Source of the DNA: Salvia splendens | Lineage: Eukaryota; Streptophyta; Magnoliopsida; Lamiales; Lamiaceae | DNA length: 64,000 nucleotides | NCBI RefSeq assembly: GCF_004379255.2 | Contig: NC_056035.1 | Coordinates: forward strand, 15,149,902 to 15,213,901 | Direction of reading: 5' to 3' | In this document: piece after piece, positions 25,177 through 35,201 of the stretch | Layout of the letters: each line of letters opens with the position of its first letter | Position numbering within the stretch: the stretch's first letter is position 1 | Position numbers and translations under genes: made by a program | The notes under the pieces: generated by a model | Told to the model about the DNA's origin: nothing | Seen by the model: only the letters and a program-made list of their open reading frames with translations | Database searches by the model: none

Positions 25177-25552
25177 GGTTGCGTTAAAGATAGAACCATT
25201 CTTAAGTGTAGAACCTAGAACTCTACATATTTTATTCATTGGATGAGGAAAAAATGACGGTCAAGATTAAAAATCATACATATTAGACTATATTTTCACG
25301 ACATTTCGGACTCAACATGTGAAAAAACTCACATGTTGATGGAAGAATGAATGAAACGAAGAAGAGTCCATGCATGCTTTATTTTTTTCACTTATCTGCA
25401 TTCACCCATTAATAATAGTTTTGGTTGTAATGGGAAGTTGTTGTGCAAATCAACACCATTGGATTAAAAGATCTAACGACCTCCGTTTGGCATTTGTTCT
25501 ACGTTTAAGAATGGTTCTACGTTTAAGAATGGTTCTATCTTGATCACAATCC
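25177..25552 (+). mobile_element. 375-bp MITE, copy 2
   Basis: Nearly identical to 8787-9161, with a handful of substitutions and one extra T in a T run, in the same orientation and again next to a TA tract. The high similarity implies recent spread of this family. Confidence 0.85.
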
Positions 25553-26515
25553 ATATATCTTCAATATCAAGTCGGACAAATTCATGCTGTGATTGGAGAG
25601 GGGGAAAACCAAGTGCGTTCTTTCTCATCGAAAACCAACCCCATTATCGTACATATTAAGCAATAACCATGATTAATTTAAAGCATATGTGACTGGAAAC
25701 ATATAACTGGGCTTTCTGTCAAAAAACGAATAAGAAATCGAGATCCTAGAATTATTGATATAATTTGGCCCATGAATATGATACTCCACATCCCAAGTAA
25801 CTATGGCTTCGTATCAAATTATATGAGTACGTGCCTAAACAAAATGAGATGTGTTAAATTTTAGAATAAACTTGCTGCCCAAATATACTGCACCTAACAC
25901 ATTGCACAAGCTCGAAAAAGAGGCCAAATTCATGAGCTTAGTCTTCCTAACATCAAACATTCAAACATGGACGTGGTATTTGCAACTTTCATTTGACTTG
26001 CATATATTCAATTAGATAGCAAAGAATTATGCTTATCCTGAAAATAAAATCACAACGTGTATATGTGATACTGTGTCTCGGGGCACATTTACTTTTTTAT
26101 CTTAGCAACAGATGAGATTCTATACAATTCTGGTAACATTAAATCAGAGATGAAAGAATCAATTCTTTCATGAAAACTATACCATTACTCTACGATTCGA
26201 CAAACAACTTTTTGGACGTAGATGTGGCGAATGATTTGATTTCAACGGGGCATTTGTTATTATTGTAGAAAGGATCAAATTAGGTCAATGTCAAGTGTAT
26301 CACGTTCGTGTCCTTATCAGATTGATCTAATAAGGCTAGATAATTTCAAAATTGTTCAGTCAATCATAGCAACCTCATACCAATTAAGCTTACATATATC
26401 CTAAATGTATAGGTAAATCTTACAAACATATGTATGAGAGGAAAAGAAGTAAAGGCATTAAAAGCTAGCAATTTTACAACGCACACTTCTCTTAATAAGG
26501 TTTCCAGCTTTTAGA
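25553..26515. other. Spacer without a supported gene
   Basis: No recognisable coding or repeat structure. Confidence 0.45.
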
Positions 26516-27169
26516 ATGTAAGTTCTGGCTTTACTGACACGTCGGGCCTCTCAATTTTGCCTTTGGTGGCAGTAGAGTTGTTTGCCGTGTTTTTAATTGC
26601 CTCCTTGTACTGCAACCAAGGAAAACATACGGTCCATAGGAAATATCGAAGCAAGTTTGTAAAGAAATAAGGAAATGAATCAAAGAGAGGATTTTTAATC
26701 CAGACACAGCTAACGCAGGGATCCAGACTGATATATTCTAGGCCCTAAATGCAGTTTTGTGCCATGTGAAAAGAGTGAGCAAAAGTACCTTTTTAAGTTG
26801 AAACAGGCATGTTGAGAAACTGTGGCCAGCTTCTACTTAGTATATCTATTGTTCAAGCATTCTGCCAACTTTATGCTCACATGGAAATGTTATTTGAGTT
26901 TTGTAATGAGTCTAAGGACACTTATTTGCTCATGTCATGGCACCATTTTCACTAGGACACTGTTGGGACGAAAACACAAAATTTATGGTCCAGAAGAATA
27001 GTTCGAACTCTAATCTGCTTGTAAATTCAAACCTCTGGCATTTGGAGACAATAAAGCATATATGAACTTGATACCCCAATTAAAAGAAGCCTGATACATA
27101 CTTGAGTTGATCAGACAGAGATTTCAAGCCCATGTCCAGGCCACTTTTGAAGCCTTCTTGTCCGTTGAC
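26516..27169 (-). pseudogene. 3' exons of an unidentified minus-strand gene, possibly broken
   Basis: Two exon-like stretches lie on the minus strand. One starts after AAACAG at 27169 and reads VNGQEGFKSGLDMGLKSLSD up to a GTATGT donor at about 27101. The other follows TTGGTTGCAG near 26609 and reads YKEAIKNTANNSTATKGK to a stop after VSVKPELTF at about 26514. With the visible splice sites the frames do not join correctly (phase 2 into phase 0), so either an exon is missed or the gene is damaged. A further minus-strand stretch at 30000-30110 may be its upstream part. I do not recognise the family. Confidence 0.3.
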
Positions 27170-27345
27170 CTGTTTAATCACAATTTACCATGTTCAAAAG
27201 TCAATAGCATGCCCTTTATAAAACACAGATTTGTGTGAGAGCCTTCTGAAATATCCCACCATCAGCTTCAGTGAGTCATCATGGGAATTCAATTTACTCA
27301 ACTAACGATGAGGTACCTCTTAGACAATCAGTTGGAGTTGGAGGC

Positions 27346-27668
27346 TGATACGAGAATATCTCTACGAATATCCCCAAATCTCTCTTATTTAGTTTAATAT
27401 TGATTTATCATATATTTCCCATATATTATTAGGATCTTTATTTTCTTGTTCTCTAAGTCAGGGTAGTCTTATAAATAGGAGGCATTGTATTCTTCCCATT
27501 CATTCAAGAAATATCAATTATCTTTCTATTTTATTTTCTCTTACTCTCTTTCCTTTCAAACGTGCAAAACGCACAAAATCATAATTTTGACGCCGGATTG
27601 ATCGACGGGCAAAAGCTCCCGCGACGTTCGACGCGATTTCCTATCGTTAAGGAACTTTATCCTTAACA
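27346..27668 (+). repeat. 5' LTR of the 2.3 kb element
   Basis: Almost identical to 29333-29655 except for a cluster of about eight mismatches in the last 35 bp, next to the primer-binding site. Confidence 0.9.
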
Positions 27669-27712
27669 ATTGGTGCTTTCATCGTGATCTCTTTCTCCGA
27701 ATCGCTGTCTAC

Positions 27713-29302
27713 ATGTCGTACAGCTACACCGGATATCAACTCCGGCAGGCGGATTACCACCCATGGCAGCCCGTCGTATCTCAACCTCTGCTCCATCCGT
27801 GCAGAGCGTTAGATCAACAACCATCATATCCATATCCACAGGATGGGAGACTCCACCCACAACACCATCCCTACCAAGCCCGTCAACCCACTTCCTGGGA
27901 CCCGCCATGGCTGCGCCAGGAAACTGCGTATCGGCAACCATCGTCCTACGAGCCAAATTCGTACTCGCCACCACTGCCCTCTTGTTGGGACCCGCCAAGG
28001 TTGTGCACGCAGCAGGGATACTCTCAGCCATATCAACCGCCTCAGCAGCCACGCCACACCGCGCTCAGACAGCCCACTTGCTGGGACCCGCCATGGGTGC
28101 GCACGCAGCAGAGTTCTTCGACCTATGATCAACCACAATTGTTATATCCGCAACCTCCCGATCAACCGGATTGGCAATGTCTCCCAACGACTAATGATGT
28201 CGGCCATATGGAGCATCTCGACATGCCACGTGATCCAGTGACGGCGGAATCTGAACCGAGCCTAACGGTGGCTGACTTGGCTTCACAGCTCGAGCGTTTG
28301 ACTGCTATTGTCAGGGAATTGGGGTCTCAGATGGATTCACGTGAACGTTGCCTGGGTGATCCACACGCCGCGATACGACCTCCACCAGACCCTACAACCA
28401 GCGTCATGGACACGGAGCCGGTATCGTGTCCCTTACCACAGATAACGACCGCCGCCCCAGCCGATCTCCATCACGATCCATCTAGAAGCTCGCTGCCTGT
28501 TGTCGTTGCTAGCCCGCCTCCACCAGCCTCAATATCTCTATCGTGCGACTCCAATTTCGGGTATGACTCAATGGAATTAATTGTCGTTGATAATGATGAA
28601 GCAGTAGAATCTTGTCCAAATACTACAATTGATCGACTACCTAAATGTGATCAAGTTGGAGTGGAAGGGGTTTTGTTAGACCATGAGGAAACGAATGGAT
28701 TTCTAAAAGCTTCATCACGGGGTATGACTATACAGGAGTTTTGTTTCCAAGCTCAACGTGAAGCGCTGGAGTGCATTCCGGTGGGATTGGATTTCTGTGA
28801 GACGTTCTGTAGTTATGGCATTAAGGCAATGGTGATGTATTGTCCACGACGACCGAGAATGCGTGTGATCGTAGGTATTCATGAAGTTGATGAAGGTGCT
28901 ATCAATGCTTTAGCGGTGCAGGATCATATTTGGATTGATATTGGGTTTATTGAATGCCGAAAGGTGGGCGAGACTTCCCTAGGAATTATTGCTTCGCTTT
29001 CTCCTAGTCGAGTAAGTGCAAAGCAACGGACGTGTACGTTTGATCCAGGAGGGAGTATTTCGCGACACTTTGCTCGTGATTGTAAAAAGATTGAAGCATT
29101 TGATGGCTGGGAAACAACAACAATTCAGATGTATTATCATCCACATAAGTATGTTCTTAAGCTCGGGACTTCTGTGGGTGTCCTTGGACTTCGTCAACTT
29201 TGTGCAATTCTTGAGGATTTGCATACATTTGATCCGGGTGGGGATACCTCGCCAAAGCTTCTAGTCGCGACACTATTCGTTTTGTCGTGGTTTCTACCTT
29301 GA
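27713..29302 (+). CDS. 529-residue protein of the non-autonomous LTR element
   Basis: It is the only long frame of the element and is intact. The N-terminal 160 residues are rich in Pro, Gln and Tyr and contain three spaced copies of a WDPP motif (QPTSWDPPWLRQ, LPSCWDPPRLCTQQ, QPTCWDPPWVRTQQ) at intervals of about 30 residues. Residues about 185-215 (LASQLERLTAIVRELGSQM) could form a short coiled coil, as in gag proteins. The C-terminal third (from GMTIQEFCFQAQREALEC) has two FDPGG motifs but no CCHC knuckle and no catalytic motif I recognise. A gag-like structural role is inference from position only. Confidence 0.6.
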   Translation: MSYSYTGYQLRQADYHPWQPVVSQPLLHPCRALDQQPSYPYPQDGRLHPQHHPYQARQPTSWDPPWLRQETAYRQPSSYEPNSYSPPLPSCWDPPRLCTQQGYSQPYQPPQQPRHTALRQPTCWDPPWVRTQQSSSTYDQPQLLYPQPPDQPDWQCLPTTNDVGHMEHLDMPRDPVTAESEPSLTVADLASQLERLTAIVRELGSQMDSRERCLGDPHAAIRPPPDPTTSVMDTEPVSCPLPQITTAAPADLHHDPSRSSLPVVVASPPPPASISLSCDSNFGYDSMELIVVDNDEAVESCPNTTIDRLPKCDQVGVEGVLLDHEETNGFLKASSRGMTIQEFCFQAQREALECIPVGLDFCETFCSYGIKAMVMYCPRRPRMRVIVGIHEVDEGAINALAVQDHIWIDIGFIECRKVGETSLGIIASLSPSRVSAKQRTCTFDPGGSISRHFARDCKKIEAFDGWETTTIQMYYHPHKYVLKLGTSVGVLGLRQLCAILEDLHTFDPGGDTSPKLLVATLFVLSWFLP

Positions 29303-29332
29303 GGACAAGGTGGATTTTAACAGAGGGGGAGT

Positions 29333-29655
29333 TGATACGAGAATATCTCTACGAATATCCCCAAATCTCTCTTATTTAGTTTAATATTGATTTATCATAT
29401 ATTTCCCATATATTATTAGGATCTTTATTTTCTTGTTCTCTAAGTCAGGGTAGTCTTATAAATAGGAGGCATTGTATTCTTCCCATTCATTCAAGAAATA
29501 TCAATTATCTTTCTATTTTATTTTCTCTTACTCTCTTTCCTTTCAAACGTGCAAAACGCACAAAATCATAATTTTGACGCCGGATTGATCGACGGGCAAA
29601 AGCTCCCGCGACGTTCGACGCAAAATCTACGAGTTAAGGAACTTCATCCTTAACA
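29333..29655 (+). repeat. 3' LTR of the 2.3 kb element
   Basis: 323 bp, preceded by a purine tract and followed by target duplication GAGGC. Confidence 0.9.
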
Positions 29656-29999
29656 GAGGCATTCAAAATTTTTGGAATTTAGAGAAGGAAACTTAACGAT
29701 TTTTCTCGGAATAAACATTGAACATGCAATCATTTTGTTTCTACATCAGCAAGAATAAAACTAACGAAGGTCAAATAACTGAACGAAGAATACTGACTAT
29801 AAACTATCTCAGAGAGAGTATCCTCTTTAACATTCTGATTTAACCCACACACCTAAATCTAAGTATAAGATACAAACATGCACATATGTTGGTAAAGATT
29901 CAAACACCAGCAAACATCGTATGCATCACCACCTCATTAGTCATAATTTCGTCTTGAGAATTCTATGAAAACTGAAGAAACTCCCTGTGAAAGTGACAG

Positions 30000-30110
30000 C
30001 TGAGGTGTTGTGGCCGAAGCTGTGATGCTGTCTGACTTCTCCCAAAGATCGAAGAAGACTCTCATCCACTGGAAACCCCAATCGGTATCCTTATTGAGTC
30101 AATGTATGCC
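30000..30110 (-). pseudogene. Exon-like fragment, possible upstream part of the split gene
   Basis: A minus-strand frame reads LNKDTDWGFQWMRVFFDLWE followed by KSDSITASATTPQ. It has a protein-like composition unlike the AT-rich surroundings. Family unknown; its link to the exons at 26516-27169 is inference from strand and proximity. Confidence 0.25.
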
Positions 30111-30363
30111 AACCAACAGGGGGAAAATCAACATCCGAGCAACATTCACTAATTTTTTTTAACAGTTCCACTGATTTTGTCACATAATATGCATCGATTT
30201 CCTCATTGACCCGGTTATTTTTAACGATTGCTGTATTGACCTCATAAGTGCATGAGGACGTACATTAATAACATATCTATTCATTCAAATATTAAAAAAA
30301 ATGGTCTAAAACTCACAGCTCTTGTACAGAAACACAGCAAACTGAAAAAAGGAACGGTTAGTA

Positions 30364-30646
30364 TGACTTGAATTTGTCTCCTAATTGGGATATGATTATT
30401 TTCCTAATTGGGATAGGCTTATTTTCCTAATTAGGATAAGATCTCATGTGTGCCTATTTATATGTGAGTAGATCACATAATTCAGTGATCGTGGTCTTAG
30501 ATCTGAAATTTGTAACTGCAGTCATAATACAATTTGTTCTCCGTTCTTGCCCGTGGACGTAGCCAATTGGCGAACCACGTAAATTCTGTGTCTTCTTTAC
30601 GTTCTTTCGTTTGTCGATTACACGATTGCTCTATTTTGTCACAACA
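30364..30646 (+). mobile_element. Ty1-copia LTR remnant
   Basis: It begins TGACTTGAATTTGTCTCC, has a promoter-like CTATTTATATG near 30450 and the typical copia U5 block CCCGTGGACGTAGCC...CGAACCACGTAAA, and ends ACAACA. Four bases later comes TAGTATCAGAGCC, a near match to the initiator-Met primer-binding site TGGTATCAGAGC. Only about 130 bp of interior follow before another LTR-like sequence. Confidence 0.55.
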
Positions 30647-30783
30647 AACTAGTATCAGAGCCAGGTTGGCGTTGGGTCTGGTCCGGTTTGAGAGACCCAT
30701 GTTCGAGTGGGGCCGACGATCCTGACAAGTCTGAGTCGGGCCCATTATGTGTTTCGATGTGGTCTCGGTTTGAGGGGGAGGTT

Positions 30784-30962
30784 TGTTGAGGACAAACCTA
30801 TCCCACATCAGAAATTTGAGGGAAGTTTGAAGGTGTATATAATTCCTGTCCAACCTCAATTAGTTTGATGCCTTTTGGGAGTGACCCAAAAACAAATCTG
30901 TGCGAGCTAGACCCAAAGCGGACAATGTCAAACTAATGTTGCCGACGCCGACAATCCTAACA
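30784..30962 (+). mobile_element. Second copia LTR-like fragment
   Basis: It starts TGTTGAGGACAAACC directly after a GAGGGGGAGGT purine tract, contains GTATATAATTCC, and ends AATCCTAACA. It is followed by CTGGTATCTAGAGCC, an altered initiator-Met primer-binding site. The gag-like frame begins 80 bp further on. No second LTR is present, so the element is truncated. Confidence 0.55.
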
Positions 30963-31041
30963 AACTGGTATCTAGAGCCTGGTTTTTGGACTAGGGTTTT
31001 GAATTCCGCATCTGTTAGGGTTTCCGTGTTAATCGATCAAG

Positions 31042-31616
31042 ATGTCTGCTTTGAACATGAAGGTCGACAAATTCACCGAGAGAAATAGTTTTAGCTTATG
31101 GCAAATCAAGATGCGATCTCTATTGAAGCAGCAGGGTTTGTGGGCGTCGCTCAAAACAAAGAAGGCAATGGAGGATGATGAGGAGTGGACAACCTTAGAC
31201 GAAAAGGCACACTCGACCATCATGTTGTGCCTGTCTGACGATGTTATCATCGAAGTTACTGAGCAGGAGACTGCTGCTGCCCTTTGGACTAAGTTGGAGA
31301 GTCTTTACATGACGAAGTCTCTAACCAACAAGTTGCTCCTAAAGCAACGTTTGTTTCGATTATGCAATTAGGAAGATATGCCCATTCGGATCATCTGGAA
31401 AATTTGAACAAAATTTTGCTGGATTTGCGTAATGTTGATGTCATGAGCTGTAAGTTGCTCGTGGAGGGCAAATTCGAGGCAAGGATGAAGAAGTTTGTTT
31501 GGGCTAAGCAGTTGGACCCACAATTTGAGAAGTTGGGGCGAAATGGGCCAAGCAGTTGGACCCACAATTTATTGTTTTACATATGGGCTTTTAGTTGGAC
31601 TACTTCTTGCAATTAA
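31042..31616 (+). pseudogene. Truncated, frameshifted copia gag (Tnt1-like)
   Basis: The first frame reads VDKFTERNSFSLWQIKMRSL then LKQQGLWASL and WTTLDEKAHSTIMLCLSDDV, followed by ALWTKLESLYMTKSLTNKLL. This is the gag (UBN2-type) region of Tnt1-like copia polyproteins. It stops at 31371, and the homologous continuation DHLENLNKILLDLRNVDVM is found one frame over (31362-31616), so a frameshift lies near 31360-31375. Everything after gag is missing. It belongs to the LTR-like fragment just upstream. Confidence 0.75.
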
Positions 31617-32877
31617 TAGTGTATTTTGTTTGGGCATTAGATGGTACAATTAACATTTGAGGATAGTACTTTTAAGTTTTTTTTTCTTTCTTATTTCTTT
31701 TTTCACTAATTTTTTGATGCTATTAATCAATCAATGCCTAATGTTTTGTCTGGAACAGTACGTACTACATAATTGATGTTAATCATTTGTGTTAGTGTGC
31801 ACTTTTTTTTATGAGTAAATGAATTTAAATTTTAAGATCGTGTCAGACTCGTATATATAGTAGAAAAACTTTGTATATATAGGCTGCAGTTACTCCAATA
31901 TTAATTTAAAAAATTAAACAAAACATAATGGAGTACGTAAGAAACAACGAAATCGGCGTGCATCTATTGGTACAAATCAGAATAAATGAATACAGACAAT
32001 TATTGTAGTGATTACTTTTGAACCAAGCCTAGATCCCAATTTCTTGAACTGACTTGAAGCAACCTTTATAAATTGTAGTAGAAAATTATATACTGAGTAT
32101 CAAGTAATGGTAAGTGCATTTGAATAATTAGGAGAGAGAAAAATAATAGAGAGAAAGCGGTGAAATTGAATAATTAGGAGAGAGAAAAATAATAGAGAGA
32201 AAGAAGAAATAATAATTGTTCATGTTATGAAAAGTACTAGAAGGGAACCCATTTTATAGATAAATCAAAATGAAAATATAAGACTAGGTTCTAGTATTTT
32301 CTTAAAAGATCATGTTTTTTTTTAAAAAGTATTCATTCGGTTCTAGATAAACCCATTTTTTTTGTCTTGATACATTTCTTAAAATGAAAAGTTTATCTAT
32401 TTTATTATTATTTTACTTTTCACTGTATAAAATTTTAGATCATTAAAAAAAAGATTATTTTCGTTGAGATGGTTAGGAGAGATTATATTTCGTGTTTACT
32501 GATCAACAGATGTTCGTGTTAGTAGTAAAATGTGATGAATTATTTATTTGAGTTAGCGTATGAGTGAGTGACCAAAAATATTTACACTCAAATAATTAAA
32601 GCAGGCCGTAGACGACGACGATTTAGTAGAGGAGAACCTTTTATGGACAATGGAATATTCCTGTATTTTATTTTTTTATACATTCTCCAATGGTTTTGAC
32701 CTGTTAACCAAATAAATAATACTGCTAGTGAGAGTAATATTTTTTTTATTTATATCAATTTATCAAGGGAACTATCGACCATTAAATAGCCAGAATATTA
32801 CTCATACGTTCGAACTCTTTTTGTTAGAATACGACATCATACATACATCGACACATGTGGATTTATTTAAAGGAAAA
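31617..32877. other. AT-rich spacer with a short direct repeat
   Basis: A 36-bp segment GAATAATTAGGAGAGAGAAA (and following bases) occurs twice, near 32128 and 32168. No gene is seen. Confidence 0.5.
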
Positions 32878-35201
32878 TGATTTAGAGACATGATGACAAT
32901 GCCATAACGAGGACTATATAGTAATTGTGCATTATATTATTATTTTTATTTGAAATAATATTATGTTTAAATACTTTATTACCCTTTACATTAAATTGTT
33001 CATTAATATACTTATTTAAGGACATTGCTCTAATTATGCATATTCAATTCTTTTGTTAACATGCAAACCATACAATTACGATTGATGACAATTCTTTTTT
33101 TATCTCATCTTTCAATTCATTTATTTAAACACACATATTTAACGTTTTAAAATATTATAATTCCATTAAGTCTATATATTTAGTGTTCATTTATTTATTA
33201 ATAAAGGAATGATATACTTTATTAGCAAATAAATTATAATGGATTTCTTATCAAATTATTTTTATAATTTTAATTAAAAATAAATAAATAGCTACATAAA
33301 GTATTAAAAAAAATTTATCTAACTTTAATTAAATGTAAATAATCATATTTATAACATATGGCCAGAAATAATTACATTATAAATTTTAATATTGATAAAT
33401 TTATTTTTTGTCACTTTTTATTCACAAGAATCTTTATAACATATGAGAGTTTTTTGCTCAATTCACCATAACATGCTATACATTTAAATTTGATATATGA
33501 TGTAATAATACCAATCGAATTTAAGAATTTGATTTTAAAAAATATAATAATTTTTTATTTTTTATTTTCTTTAAATTCTTAAAATTTGGAACGTTAAAAT
33601 CGGACCTCAATCAAAAAATAATCACACGTCTTAACTCGTCTCTTTAACATTTTAAATATATGCAGATAATATTTTCTGTTTTTCTTAATAAATTCACAAC
33701 AACATGCAACAAATTAAAATTTAATATGTGGTGTATTAATACTAATTGAGTATGTGGTTTTGAAATAATTTCATAATTTCAATTTTAATCGTTTACTTTA
33801 AAAAATTATAATTTTTAAAATTTATGATTTTTGGAACGTTATGTTGAACCCCGATCACAAAAATAATCAAACGTTTGTAACTCATTTATTTTATATTATA
33901 AATATATATAATTATTTCTTTTCTTTTCTTTGTAATATATTAGAGTACTTAGCTCAAATTCATTGTAATATGCAACAAATTAAAATTTGAGTATATGAGT
34001 GTAAGAGTATTAACTAAGTTTACGGTTTTGATTTTAAAATTTTCATAATCTAAATTTTAATTCTCTACTTTCCAAATTTTAAATTTATTTAAACTCTCAA
34101 CTTGTCCACTTTTTTATAAAATAGTACGATAAGACTTCTTGGCTCCACTAACTTATACAACAAATTAAAATTTGATATATAATAGTATTACTAATTAAGT
34201 TTAGTGCTTTTATTTTAAGAATTTTATAGTTTTAATTCTTTACTTTCAAAAATTTTAATTTCTTTTAAAATCTTAATTTTTGAAATATTACATCAAACCT
34301 CAATAAAAAATAATCACATATTCTTAACTCATCTATTTAATATTCTAAAGACATATACTTAAAGTTTTATCTTTTTCTTTACAAAATATTAGAGTTATTG
34401 GCCCATTCACTATGCAACAAATTAAAATTTGATAATCATACTGATTGAGTTTGCAGATTTGATTCTAATTCTTTATGTTCTAAAATTTTAATTTATTTAA
34501 ATTCTTAATTTTTGGAATGCTACAATCGGCGATAACAAATATAATCGCATATTCTTAAAAGTCTATTTAATATTTTAAAGTTATATAGTTAATATTTTCT
34601 CTTATTTTAGTATAAATATTACTATAATTCTTAACTCAGTTCGATATATCATGCAACAAATTAACATTGATATATGACGTGGAGTATTAATACTTGTTGA
34701 GTTTGTATTTTAAAATTTTCATAATTTTAATTTTAATTTTTTTACATTCAAAAAATTTAACTTCTTTAAAGTCTTAATTTTTTTAATATTACAACTAAGA
34801 TCATATAATCATATGTTCTTAAAATTTTAAAGCTATTTTAATATTTTCTTCCTAACTCTTTATATTAGATAATATTAATAAAATGAGTTTATGATTATTT
34901 ATATTCTTAATTTTAAATTTCAATTAGTTGATATATGATACAATAAATAATTTAAAACGTGAGTAGTAGTCAATCCAATTATTTTCATAGTATTAAATAA
35001 TTCCTAAAATTATGGAATATAATCTTATTTTTTCGGAAACCATAGTAATAGTATTTATCTAGATATATTGATGATGAGAACAAAATAGTGCATATTTCAT
35101 GGTATTGTTAATGTTAGGGTAAAATAGTCTCAATCTAAAAAATAGTTATGGCAAAAAAATATAGGGGTATTATGGCATGGAGACATTATGTCTCTAAATC
35201 A
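32878..35201. mobile_element. 2.3 kb inverted-repeat element with AT-rich interior
   Basis: The left end TGATTTAGAGACATGATG and the reverse complement of the right end TGATTTAGAGACATAATG match over the outer 14 bases and again at ATGCCATAA, giving TIRs of about 30 bp. No transposase frame exists; the interior is dominated by a diverged tandem array. No convincing target duplication was found, so superfamily assignment is open. Confidence 0.55.
33450..34880. repeat. Diverged AT-rich tandem array, about six units of 190-265 bp
   Basis: The marker CAACAAATTAAAATTTGATA recurs at about 33703, 33969, 34157, 34413 and 34650, with a weaker copy near 33472. Each is followed in order by a TTTGATTTTAAAATTTTCAT block, an ATTCTTAATTTTTGGAA block and a block containing ATAATCACAT. 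Spacing averages about 235 bp. Units differ strongly, implying an old array. Confidence 0.65.

Larger units (their letters stand above)
27346..29655 (+). mobile_element. Non-autonomous LTR retrotransposon, 2310 bp
   Basis: Both LTRs are 323 bp (27346-27668 and 29333-29655), starting TGATACGAG and ending TTAACA. A 5-bp target duplication GAGGC lies at 27341-27345 and 29656-29660. The presumed primer-binding site follows at 27669 (ATTGGTGCTTTCATCG) and a polypurine tract CAGAGGGGGAG precedes the 3' LTR. The interior has one long ORF and no reverse transcriptase, integrase or protease motif. The end of the interior, with CTTGAGGACAAGGTGG, resembles the 3' end of plant gypsy pol regions. It must rely on proteins from another element. 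Confidence 0.9.

Noticed and set aside
27663..28241. Additional frames overlapping the WDPP ORF on both strands
   Set aside because: Caused by the compositional bias of the Pro/Gln-rich repeats; only the 529-codon frame spans the element interior.
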